5,395 nucleotides of DNA. It comes from Desulfobacterales bacterium (lineage in GTDB: Bacteria > Desulfobacterota > Desulfobacteria > Desulfobacterales > ETH-SRB1). Position numbers and translations under genes: made by a program. The notes under the pieces were generated by a model. That model was not told the origin of the DNA, did no database searches, and worked only from the letters and a program-made list of their open reading frames with translations. Shown here one piece after another: positions 1 to 5,395 of this stretch; positions within the stretch are counted from its first letter, which is position 1; every line of letters begins with the position of its first letter. The stretch covers positions 1-5,395 of the forward strand of contig DAOVDN010000101.1 of NCBI GenBank assembly GCA_030669465.1, given 5' to 3'.

Positions 1-200
1 TTGATCTGGCTACCCTTATATACTTTCATGTCAAAATCAGCATCAACCCAATCCTTTCCTGTGGAAGATACAAATACATCTCCGATCATAAAAGTCACAG
101 TGCCCGCAGCTTGCTGGTCAACATCCGCAAATGATGAAAAAGGAGCGAGAGACAAACATATAAGTAGACTTATTTTAGATAGTTTTTTCATTTTAAGCAT
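1..200 (-). CDS. FecR-domain secreted protein, N-terminal part (cut by window edge)
   Basis: This is the 5' part of a minus-strand gene: 66 codons are visible and the frame runs off base 1. The ATG at 200-198 is preferred because AGGAG (207-211) sits six bases upstream. A second in-frame ATG at 191-189 (MKK) would be 15 bases from that site. Residues 1-25 look like a Sec signal peptide: basic start (K3, K5, K6), hydrophobic core SLLICLSLAP, and a likely cut after SSFA. The mature part starts with a FecR-like segment, AAGTVTFMIGDVFV, followed by W51 and KGSQI. This fits the G-x-V-x-x-x-x-G-x-V pattern of periplasmic FecR domains. The gene lies 73 bases downstream of the adenylate cyclase gene on the same strand with no terminator between them, so co-transcription is likely. 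FecR-domain proteins often neighbour CHASE2 cyclases in deltaproteobacteria (family knowledge). Its ligand and role cannot be told from this fragment. Confidence 0.72.
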   Translation of the reverse strand, partial: MLKMKKLSKISLLICLSLAPFSSFADVDQQAAGTVTFMIGDVFVSSTGKDWVDADFDMKVYKGSQI

Positions 201-273
201 ATTCCGCTCCTGTACGCTGTATTTTAATGTATAACTTTAGTTACGTGCGCCCAAAGGGTGCTAAGTTCGGAAT

Positions 274-2526
274 CTACTTGCTTTTCATGGTAAACGAACC
301 GTTCCAGTCTTTACCTGGTGGATTTGTCTTGAATTCATCGCACCGCAAAAGCATTGTTCTGCTGGGTCCGTCATCAGGCGTAATCTCCAAAGCTTTTTTA
401 AAAAAATTAACAGCTCTTTCCCAATCCTGATTCCTGTATGCATAAAGGCCTTTGGTGTAATAATCTACTGTTTCAATCATGCGATCATCATTATCTTCCG
501 GGTAACCTAACAATTGATAAACAGTTACAGGCTCTTTCTTCCCGACAACATTTATTGAATCTATCTCTCTTGCTATGATCCTGTCGCCTGCTGCCCTGTA
601 AGTTGTTTCACCGATCAGAGTATAAATTCCGTATATCTTGTTAACACCTTCCAGCCTTGCCGCAATATTAACCGTATCTCCCATCATTGTATAGTCCATA
701 CGGCTTTTTGATCCCATGTTGCCCACTACGGCAGGGCCTGAACAGAGACCGATCCGCATCTTTAGCTCAGGCTTTTCTTTCACTTTCCAGATTGCTCGAA
801 GCTCAGCCAGCCTTTTCTGCATTTCGATGGAGGCCATGCAGGCTGTTTCAGCATGATTATCAAGTTTATTTGGAGCGCCAAAAAAAGCAATGATAGCGTC
901 ACCTTCGAATTTGTCCACAGTCCCTTCATGATTTAAGATTATATCTGTCATTTCCGTTAAGAATTCATTCAAAAGGTCAACCAGTTCTTTTGGAGTAAGC
1001 TTTTCAGAAATGCTTGTAAATCCCTGAACATCTGAAAAGAATGCAGTAATTTCCCGTTCTTCACCTCCGAGCTCAAGAGTTTCAGGGGATTCTATTAACT
1101 GCTTGACAACTGTGGGGGCAAGATAGGTTGAAAAAGCATCTTTAATAAATCTTTTCTGTCTTGATTCCGTAAGGTATCTGTATGCGGTAATGCCTACATA
1201 TACTAAAATCATCACGGAAAGCGGATAAACAAGATTAAGAATCAATCCCTTTTCGGAAAACAGGTACTGGCAAAGCAAAATATGGCCGATAAACAAAGAA
1301 GAACCGGTCGCAGCGCCTGATATAACCCCTGCTCGAGAGAGTACAATTCCGAGAAAAAGCCCCGCAACTATAATGGCTGTGATATCAAAAATACTTGCCC
1401 AGGCCGGCTGATACATAAAATCCTCTGACAGGATACTGTCCACAATATTTGCATGGATTTCAAGACCCGGGAAAACGCTTCCAAACGGAGTAACCCGCAA
1501 ATCATATATTCCAACAGCAGTTGCCCCCACTATTACAATCTTGTCTTTTAAAAGACTGCCGGGAATATCTTCATTCAGTATGTCGGTAACCGGAATGTGA
1601 GGAAATGTCTTTTCTTTCCCCCGGTAATTTATCAGAATTCGTCCCAACTCGTCTGTAGGTATAGACAATCCGCCGATCCGCACCTCTTCTACGCCGTATT
1701 CAGCTACTTTAACGGAAAGCGGGATATTGAGGAGGGCGCTTATCGTCATCAAAGATAATGGGGCGTAGAGAGATTCTTTGAATTTAAGCACAGCAGGCAT
1801 CCATCGCACAACTCCATCCTGGTCAGGATACATGTTGAAGAACCCTGAGTAGCTGGTTGCGTTTGAAATCAGCTCTATGTTGGATTGAGGAGTTAGCGCC
1901 TCTATAAGCGGCACATTTCGGGCGTCATCGGATGTATAACGTTCCATGGAGTATCTGGACCCGGTGATATTTTCCTGGTGAATAGAGATATCTTTTTCAT
2001 TTAAATGCTCTGAGCTTTCGGGATCCATTTGAAAAAAATATCCCAGTACGACACTGGCGCTGGAATTTGCTATGGCGTTTGCCAGGAGTTTATCGTTGTC
2101 AGCTTGCGCCTTTAATTTTTTCAGGTAATTTTCAATCCCTTTGTCTTGAATATCAAAATTTTCTACAGCAGTCTCTATATTTTCTATGGCTTGAACTACC
2201 CTTTTATCGTCCGGTTCAAGAAATCCTATGTCAAATGCTATAACACTGGCTCCTGCCTTTGAAAGTTTCGTAACAAGATCTGCCAGCTTCGATCTGGGCC
2301 AGATCCATTTTCCTTCCCTGGCAATACTCTTTTCATCAATTACAGCCAGCACTATCCCCGGATTGGGAGAAATTCTTTCCCTGGCTTCAAATCTTAAATC
2401 AACGGTCTTTAGTTCCATAAGGTCAAGAAAGGGAATTCCTGTAAAATAGGCAAAGCTTCCGATTAATACGATAAGAATGGAAATGAGAAGAGGCTGCGGC
2501 TTGATATGTTTTTTCAGAAAAGGCAT
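274..2526 (-). CDS. CHASE2-domain class III adenylate cyclase with C-terminal TPR-like tail
   Basis: This is a membrane-bound cyclase making cAMP from ATP in the cytoplasm under control of a periplasmic CHASE2 sensor. The ATG at 2526 (750 aa) is chosen because GGGGGAAAG lies just upstream. An in-frame GTG at 2538 has no ribosome site and adds only four residues. The layout is: one N-terminal membrane helix (about 11-32); a CHASE2 domain (about 35-370, with the typical VIDEKSI and FPGLEIHANIVDSI segments); three membrane helices (about 378-396, 403-421, 428-450); the cyclase domain (about 490-675); and one TPR-like repeat (about 688-721) ending in the PPGKDWNGS tail. The catalytic set is complete: metal Asp499 (FFSDVQGFT) and Asp543 (KFEGDA), adenine-selecting Lys539 and Thr613 (MDYTMMGDT), and transition-state Asn620 and Arg624. 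Lys plus Thr indicates adenylate rather than guanylate cyclase. The CHASE2 signal is unknown; the downstream FecR-domain gene may be a partner. Confidence 0.93.
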   Translation of the reverse strand: MPFLKKHIKPQPLLISILIVLIGSFAYFTGIPFLDLMELKTVDLRFEARERISPNPGIVLAVIDEKSIAREGKWIWPRSKLADLVTKLSKAGASVIAFDIGFLEPDDKRVVQAIENIETAVENFDIQDKGIENYLKKLKAQADNDKLLANAIANSSASVVLGYFFQMDPESSEHLNEKDISIHQENITGSRYSMERYTSDDARNVPLIEALTPQSNIELISNATSYSGFFNMYPDQDGVVRWMPAVLKFKESLYAPLSLMTISALLNIPLSVKVAEYGVEEVRIGGLSIPTDELGRILINYRGKEKTFPHIPVTDILNEDIPGSLLKDKIVIVGATAVGIYDLRVTPFGSVFPGLEIHANIVDSILSEDFMYQPAWASIFDITAIIVAGLFLGIVLSRAGVISGAATGSSLFIGHILLCQYLFSEKGLILNLVYPLSVMILVYVGITAYRYLTESRQKRFIKDAFSTYLAPTVVKQLIESPETLELGGEEREITAFFSDVQGFTSISEKLTPKELVDLLNEFLTEMTDIILNHEGTVDKFEGDAIIAFFGAPNKLDNHAETACMASIEMQKRLAELRAIWKVKEKPELKMRIGLCSGPAVVGNMGSKSRMDYTMMGDTVNIAARLEGVNKIYGIYTLIGETTYRAAGDRIIAREIDSINVVGKKEPVTVYQLLGYPEDNDDRMIETVDYYTKGLYAYRNQDWERAVNFFKKALEITPDDGPSRTMLLRCDEFKTNPPGKDWNGSFTMKSK

Positions 2527-2556
2527 TCTTTCCCCCACGAGGCTGCGAGTTACTTG

Positions 2557-2609
2557 AATACTTATCTAATTTTGTTGACCTTTTTGTTTTTTATATTGTA
2601 ATACTTATC
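2557..2609. repeat. 10-bp direct repeat around the divergent promoters (possible operator)
   Basis: The sequence aatacttatc occurs exactly at 2557-2566 and again at 2600-2609. The copies are 43 bases apart, about four helical turns, so they lie on the same DNA face. One copy is inside the cyclase promoter spacer and the other is in the cyclase leader. The ttgttgac (2572-2579) / gtcaacaa (2614-2621) inverted pair in the same region is partly explained by the two opposed -35 boxes. The phased placement suggests a regulator site, but none is identified. Confidence 0.35.
2575..2602 (+). promoter_or_regulatory. possible forward promoter for the mla operon, overlapping the cyclase promoter
   Basis: On the plus strand, TTGACC (2575-2580) and TGTAAT (2597-2602) are 16 bases apart, with five of six matches in each box. 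The site interleaves with the minus-strand cyclase promoter, so the two would compete for RNA polymerase. A transcript from here would carry a leader of about 270 bases that includes the whole palindromic element before mlaE. No clearly better forward promoter was seen closer to 2879, but this one could be chance. Confidence 0.3.
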
Positions 2610-2618
2610 GAAAGTCAA
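2590..2618 (-). promoter_or_regulatory. sigma70-like promoter for the cyclase gene
   Basis: Read on the minus strand, TTGACT (2618-2613) and TATAAA (2595-2590) are separated by exactly 17 bases. Each box has five of six consensus matches. Transcription would start near 2582 and leave a leader of about 56 bases before the ATG at 2526. This is a sequence match only, in an AT-rich spacer, but the position and spacing suit the cyclase well. Confidence 0.55.
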
Positions 2619-2650
2619 CAACACGCCTGAAAGCCGTTATTGTACAAAGT

Positions 2651-2679
2651 GTCATTGGTCATTGGTCATTGGTCATTTG
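2651..2679 (+). repeat. heptamer tandem array, left arm of palindromic element
   Basis: Four adjacent 7-bp units lie here: gtcattg three times and then gtcattt, followed by one g. Bases 2665-2679 are an exact 15-bp inverted match to 2846-2860. Over 29 bases (2651-2679 against 2846-2874), 26 positions match. The match is perfect next to the enclosed segment and decays outward. Function unknown. Confidence 0.9.
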
Positions 2680-2845
2680 AAAAACATCTTAAGGCATCCA
2701 TTCATTCGCCGGTTAACACTTTTTTTAAATTAAGCAAAACCAAACGGCTTTTGGCTGCTAAACTAACCTACGAGTAAAAGTGTAAACTACTTTTGAGGTT
2801 ATACGAAAGATGTCCATCTTAAAACAACATACTGTCTTATTGGGA
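2680..2845. other. segment between the arms with nested inverted repeats, no gene
   Basis: No coding frame is supported in this 166-base stretch, which makes up much of the 352-base divergent spacer. It holds three further inverted pairs: acatctt (2684-2690) with aagatgt (2807-2813); gttaacactttt (2712-2723) with aaaagtgtaaac (2776-2787, 11 of 12 matching); and ccaaa (2740-2744) with tttgg (2750-2754). All three are centred between 2747 and 2750, as one long interrupted hairpin would be. The octamer catcttaa also recurs directly at 2685 and 2815. It could be a miniature mobile element, a structured leader, or the remains of either. Confidence 0.55.
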
Positions 2846-2878
2846 CAAATGACCAATGACGAATGACCAACGAGCAAT
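2846..2878 (+). repeat. heptamer tandem array, right arm, abutting the mlaE start codon
   Basis: After caaat come four degenerate 7-bp units: gaccaat, gacgaat, gaccaac, gagcaat. They are the inverted form of the left array. The mlaE ATG follows with no gap at 2879. The units leave only a weak GAG (2872-2874), four bases from the ATG, where a ribosome site would normally be. Confidence 0.88.
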
Positions 2879-3655
2879 ATGGATCAAATAGCAGGTTATA
2901 TAGGCAGAAGAACCTTAAAGTCCGTAGATCATATCCTTGATCTATTTGCCTTTGCTTATAGAATACTTATTCTGATTTTTCAAAGACCGATTGCGGGCAG
3001 AGCGCTTGTCAGAAGGTTTGCTCTGGAACAGGTATATTTTACATGTATTCAGGCTCTTTCTCTAATTATTCCTATTGCACTTATTATCGGCAGCATGCTT
3101 ATCGTTCAGTTTGCCAAGGTGTCAGGCCAGTACGACCTGGGCAAAACAACTGTGCTTCTTATTATGAGAGAGCTTGGACCAGGCATTACAGCTCTTTTGG
3201 TTATATTGAGATCCGCTACTGCGGTAAGCATAGAGATCGGCTACATGAATGTTCTCCATGAAATAGATGCAATTGAAATGGCCGGTCTTGATCCCATGCG
3301 GATAATATGCCTTCCAAGGTTGATAGGTATAACTTCTGCTATATTTTGTCTTTTCATCGTTTTTGATATAATATCGATATTTGGCGGATATGCTATAGTT
3401 TGGGCTTTTACTTATATTCCTGTCGGCAACTTTTTAGAGCAGATCGGAAAAGCCGTGACCGCCACAGATATAACAGTAGGAATTGTAAAAGCCGTATGTT
3501 TTGGAATTACTATTACCATCACATGCCTTTACCACGGATTTGCTCCGATGAAACAGATCACAGAGATACCAAAAAGAACCTCCAGGGCGGCTATTGAGTG
3601 TTTTTTTTACTGTCTGGTGATAAATGTCATTATATCAGTAGTATTTTACATGTGA
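2879..3655 (+). CDS. mlaE: MlaE/YrbE-family lipid ABC transporter permease
   Basis: This is an inner-membrane permease of the MCE/Mla type, which in the E. coli system moves phospholipid between the inner membrane and the MCE protein. The length of 258 aa matches the usual size of about 260. The family core is clear at about residues 98-150: RELGP, E119-I-G121, M123, HEIDAIEMAG (127-136), LDP and LPR (145-147). The usual GRxGA stretch just before EIG is altered to LRSATA. Hydrophobic helices are visible at about 55-78, 92-112, 148-175, 200-218 and 240-257. The ATG at 2879 is the only good start: an in-frame TGA lies at 2864-2866 and the next Met is residue 73. There is no proper Shine-Dalgarno sequence. 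The stop TGA is the first three bases of the next repeat array. It is followed by the MlaF-like and MlaD genes, giving an E-F-D operon. Confidence 0.88.
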   Translation: MDQIAGYIGRRTLKSVDHILDLFAFAYRILILIFQRPIAGRALVRRFALEQVYFTCIQALSLIIPIALIIGSMLIVQFAKVSGQYDLGKTTVLLIMRELGPGITALLVILRSATAVSIEIGYMNVLHEIDAIEMAGLDPMRIICLPRLIGITSAIFCLFIVFDIISIFGGYAIVWAFTYIPVGNFLEQIGKAVTATDITVGIVKAVCFGITITITCLYHGFAPMKQITEIPKRTSRAAIECFFYCLVINVIISVVFYM

Positions 3656-3700
3656 GGGATTGAGGAATTGAGGGATTGAGGAATTGAGGGATTGAGGGAT
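3653..3700 (+). repeat. 8-bp tandem array (tgagggat / tgaggaat), six units
   Basis: Six uninterrupted 8-bp units, tgagggat or tgaggaat, run from 3653 to 3700. The first TGA is the mlaE stop codon. With the inverse array at 3721-3756 it can form an imperfect hairpin around a loop of about 20 bases. No spacers exist between units, so it is not a CRISPR array. Confidence 0.92.
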
Positions 3701-3720
3701 TAAAATCAGCAGAATACCTT

Positions 3721-3756
3721 CAATTCCTAAATTCCTAAATCCCTAAATCCCTAAAT
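3721..3756 (+). repeat. 8-bp tandem array in opposite orientation (aaattcct / aaatccct)
   Basis: The units caattcct, aaattcct, aaatccct and aaatccct are followed by a partial aaat. Read on the other strand they are atttagggat-type units, matching the array at 3653-3700 at about seven of eight positions per unit (tgagggat against ttagggat). The pair fills most of the mlaE-mlaF gap. No T-run follows, so it is not a standard intrinsic terminator, though it could slow transcription or shape mRNA decay. Confidence 0.88.
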
Positions 3757-3808
3757 ATCTTTCTGTCTTGATGGCTGAACTATTACGGTTTTGTTTGCGA
3801 AGATTTAA

Positions 3809-4474
3809 ATGCAATTGATTGAACTTTCGGATTATACCCTTACTCTTACAGGAACAGGAAACGGTCTTAATGAATTTTATTTTGCCCTTTCAAAGGGGGA
3901 TATCTGTTCTATACATGCAGATTCGGAAGATGATGCGCATATATTCCTCAAAGCCCTGGCAACACTCATACGTCCTGTTAAAGGCACTTACCGCTTTATG
4001 GGTGAAAAAATAGATTTTTCAGACTATCGAAACCTTCTTCCCTGCAAAAAAAAGATAGGCTATATCTCTCAGGATTCAGCCATGATAAGCAACAAAACGG
4101 TTCGAGAGAATCTGCTCTTTATGAGATACTATTTTGAGAATTCTCTTTTAATTACACTTGATGAAAATGCTTCAAGGCTGTGCAGCATTTTCAACATTCA
4201 GGATAAACTTGATATGCATCCGGCAGAGATTAGCCTGATGGATTTGCGTATTGCCATTACAATCCGCGAACTGAGCAAGTCTCCTGATTTGCTGCTCATC
4301 GAACATCCTGAAGATTTCATAAGTCATGCTAAATTTGATTTTTTTGTAAAAATCTTAAAGGATATGCTATTGTCCGGACTTACCGTTGTTTTTATATCCA
4401 ATAAGAAAAGTTTTGTTGAAGAGTTTTCCGATAGGAATATACTGATTACAGGTGGAACTTTAACAACGGTTTAA
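3809..4474 (+). CDS. MlaF-position ABC ATPase homologue with degenerate catalytic motifs (pseudo-ATPase)
   Basis: The overall ABC nucleotide-binding fold order is recognisable over 221 aa, somewhat short of typical MlaF proteins (about 260-270 aa). The strand-loop-helix after KGDICSI, the RPVKGTYRFMGEKIDF segment, Q-loop ISQDS (Gln88), and RELSKSPDLLLIE before the Walker B end all align with the family. The catalytic parts do not. Walker A is HADSEDDAH (36-44), with Asp42 where Lys belongs. The signature LSGGQ is ISLMD (141-145). Walker B ends in Glu165-His166 instead of Asp-Glu. The switch His is Asn198 (FISN). The frame is open throughout with no frameshift sign, so it is an altered protein rather than a plain wreck. 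The start ATG has only a weak GAAGA (3799-3803) upstream. It lies 153 bases after mlaE and 21 before mlaD. Function by position: soluble subunit of the Mla-type transporter, probably unable to hydrolyse ATP (inference). Confidence 0.8.
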   Translation: MQLIELSDYTLTLTGTGNGLNEFYFALSKGDICSIHADSEDDAHIFLKALATLIRPVKGTYRFMGEKIDFSDYRNLLPCKKKIGYISQDSAMISNKTVRENLLFMRYYFENSLLITLDENASRLCSIFNIQDKLDMHPAEISLMDLRIAITIRELSKSPDLLLIEHPEDFISHAKFDFFVKILKDMLLSGLTVVFISNKKSFVEEFSDRNILITGGTLTTV

Positions 4475-4495
4475 GCTTAACAAATTAATCAAACC

Positions 4496-5395
4496 ATGGA
4501 ACTTGATTTCAACAAAAAAGAGAAAATAGCTGGTACGTTTATAATAGTTGTTGCAATTCTACTGCTGACTACGGTGGTAATGATCGGACGCGGCAAGGAC
4601 TGGTTTAAGACATATGTTATTTATTATACAACGTTTGATGAAAGTTATAATCTTCAGGAAAATGCCTCTGTAAAGCTATACAATGCCAACATTGGAAAGG
4701 TAAAAAAGATTACCCTTGTTGGAGATAAAGTAAGAGTTAAGCTGGCGATTTTAGAAGAGTATGCATCCAGAATTAGAAGTGATTCCGTGGCAACTGTGGA
4801 AAGCCCGACATTTATTGGATCTGAATATATCTCTATACAGCCCGGTAGCGCTGATGCCCCTCTGGTTCCCGAAGAAGGGGAAATTCCCTCCATGGCAAAA
4901 AAATCGATATCTGACATCCTTACAGAATTTCAGGTAGAAGAGACAGCCAAAAAAATTATCAAAGCAGTCCAGGATCTCTCAGAAATAGCTGAAATAATGC
5001 GGAAGCCGGATGGCCCCTTCTTTGCTGCCATTGATACCATCAATAAAACACTTTCTCATTTTGAAAAGATTATTCGGGATATAGAGGCCGGTAAGGGTAC
5101 TGCCGGCGGGATATTAAAATCCAGAGTGCTGCTCGAGAGAATCCTTGACGACCTCGATAAATTAGGAGATATCCTTGACAATATAAAAACCGCTTCTGCA
5201 AAAACACCCGAGACAATAGACCAGGTGCAGGACAACCTGGCAGCAATAAAGAAGATCGGAGATGGAATATCCGAGAGCATATCAAGCGTTAAAAGGATCT
5301 TAAAGGAAGTTGAAGAAGGGAGTCATGACATACCCGAGGTTACGCAAACTACAAAGCGAGGAATTCGGGAGATCAGGGAAGGTGTGGAAAACATA
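4496..5395 (+). CDS. mlaD: MlaD-type MCE-domain protein (3' end beyond window)
   Basis: This is a periplasmic lipid-binding MCE protein anchored in the inner membrane and the partner of the MlaE permease. From ATG 4496 the frame stays open for 300 codons to the last base. Residues 1-11 are charged and cytoplasmic, and 12-31 form a single membrane helix. The MCE domain spans about 40-117, with IGKVKKITL (66-74), RSDSVATVESP and FIGSEYISIQPG (106-117), which corresponds to the pore-loop/final-strand region. A GKGTAGGIL motif (199-207), frequent in MlaD relatives of this type, follows a linker. The rest is rich in charged and hydrophobic heptad-like helices (about 210-300), suggesting a helical tube or coiled coil. 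The gene begins 21 bases after the MlaF-like stop. No Shine-Dalgarno sequence is visible upstream (cttaacaaattaatcaaacc), so translation may depend on coupling. Confidence 0.9.
   Translation, partial: MELDFNKKEKIAGTFIIVVAILLLTTVVMIGRGKDWFKTYVIYYTTFDESYNLQENASVKLYNANIGKVKKITLVGDKVRVKLAILEEYASRIRSDSVATVESPTFIGSEYISIQPGSADAPLVPEEGEIPSMAKKSISDILTEFQVEETAKKIIKAVQDLSEIAEIMRKPDGPFFAAIDTINKTLSHFEKIIRDIEAGKGTAGGILKSRVLLERILDDLDKLGDILDNIKTASAKTPETIDQVQDNLAAIKKIGDGISESISSVKRILKEVEEGSHDIPEVTQTTKRGIREIREGVENI

Noticed and set aside
687..893. Open frame on the plus strand inside the cyclase gene
   Set aside because: It lies opposite the conserved cyclase catalytic domain, has no family resemblance and no ribosome site. 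It is a shadow frame, as are 227-430, 2228-2449 and the minus-strand frames within mlaD (4654-4917, 5056-5285).
2527..2538. GTG at 2538 as the cyclase start (754 aa)
   Set aside because: No ribosome site lies before it, while the purine run GGGGGAAAG sits directly before the ATG at 2526.
2630..2751. 9-bp inverted match aaagccgtt / aacggcttt
   Set aside because: It is a short match about 100 bases apart and does not share the centre of the nested repeats; probably chance.
2684..2813. Integron attC-like recombination site
   Set aside because: It is an imperfect palindrome of suitable length, but the outer GTTRRRY / RYYYAAC cores are missing at the ends and no integrase or cassette is near.
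3653..3756. CRISPR array
   Set aside because: Units are 8 bp and contiguous, with no spacers, and there are no cas genes.
3653..3770. Rho-independent terminator after mlaE
   Set aside because: The opposed arrays can pair but no T-run follows the stem, and pairing is AT-rich with regular mismatches.
3771..3818. 15-codon ORF (MAELLRFCLRRFKCN) overlapping the MlaF-like start
   Set aside because: No ribosome site, no coding support, and this length is expected by chance. It could act in translational coupling, but nothing shows that.
3895..3950. Frameshift hiding a normal Walker A in the MlaF-like gene
   Set aside because: Reading other frames around the loop gives no Gly-x-x-x-x-Gly-Lys-Ser/Thr, and the protein aligns on both sides in the same frame. 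Signature, Walker B and switch His are also altered far downstream.
4471..4480. Perfect palindrome ttaagcttaa over the MlaF-like stop codon
   Set aside because: It is ten bases, AT-rich, and easily expected by chance; no linked feature was seen.

Overview
The window looks like a chromosomal fragment from a moderately AT-rich Gram-negative bacterium. The protein families fit a deltaproteobacterial sulfate reducer (Desulfobacterota, Desulfobacteraceae-like): a CHASE2-class III adenylate cyclase beside a FecR-domain protein, and an MCE/Mla operon in E-F-D order. The taxonomic call is inference from family resemblance and gene order, because the window contains no rRNA or other marker.

Left half (1-2526, minus strand): a probable two-gene unit. 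A 750-residue CHASE2 membrane-anchored adenylate cyclase (274-2526) has all its catalytic residues. Seventy-three bases downstream lies the 5' end of a secreted FecR-domain protein (200 to beyond base 1). A good sigma70-like promoter for the cyclase lies at 2590-2618 on the minus strand.

Centre (2527-2878): a 352-base divergent spacer without genes. It holds the cyclase promoter, a weaker candidate forward promoter overlapping it, a helically phased 10-bp direct repeat, and a composite palindromic element. In that element, heptamer arrays (gtcattg / gaccaat) form a 29-bp inverted pair with 26 matches. The arms enclose about 166 bases that themselves contain nested inverted repeats centred near 2748.

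Right half (2879-5395, plus strand): a phospholipid/lipid-transport operon. It encodes an MlaE-type permease (2879-3655), an MlaF-position ABC ATPase homologue (3809-4474), and an MlaD-type MCE-domain protein (4496 to beyond 5395). A second pair of opposed short tandem arrays, with 8-bp units, fills the mlaE-mlaF gap. The permease gene is therefore flanked on both sides by arrays: its start codon directly follows one, and its stop codon is the first three bases of the other.

The most striking point is that the MlaF-like protein is a full-length intact reading frame, yet it has lost Walker A (Lys to Asp), the LSGGQ signature, the Walker B Asp/Glu pair (Glu-His here) and the switch His (Asn here). 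It appears to be a pseudo-ATPase kept between an apparently sound permease and an apparently sound MCE protein. This raises the question of how, or whether, this Mla-type transporter is energised.
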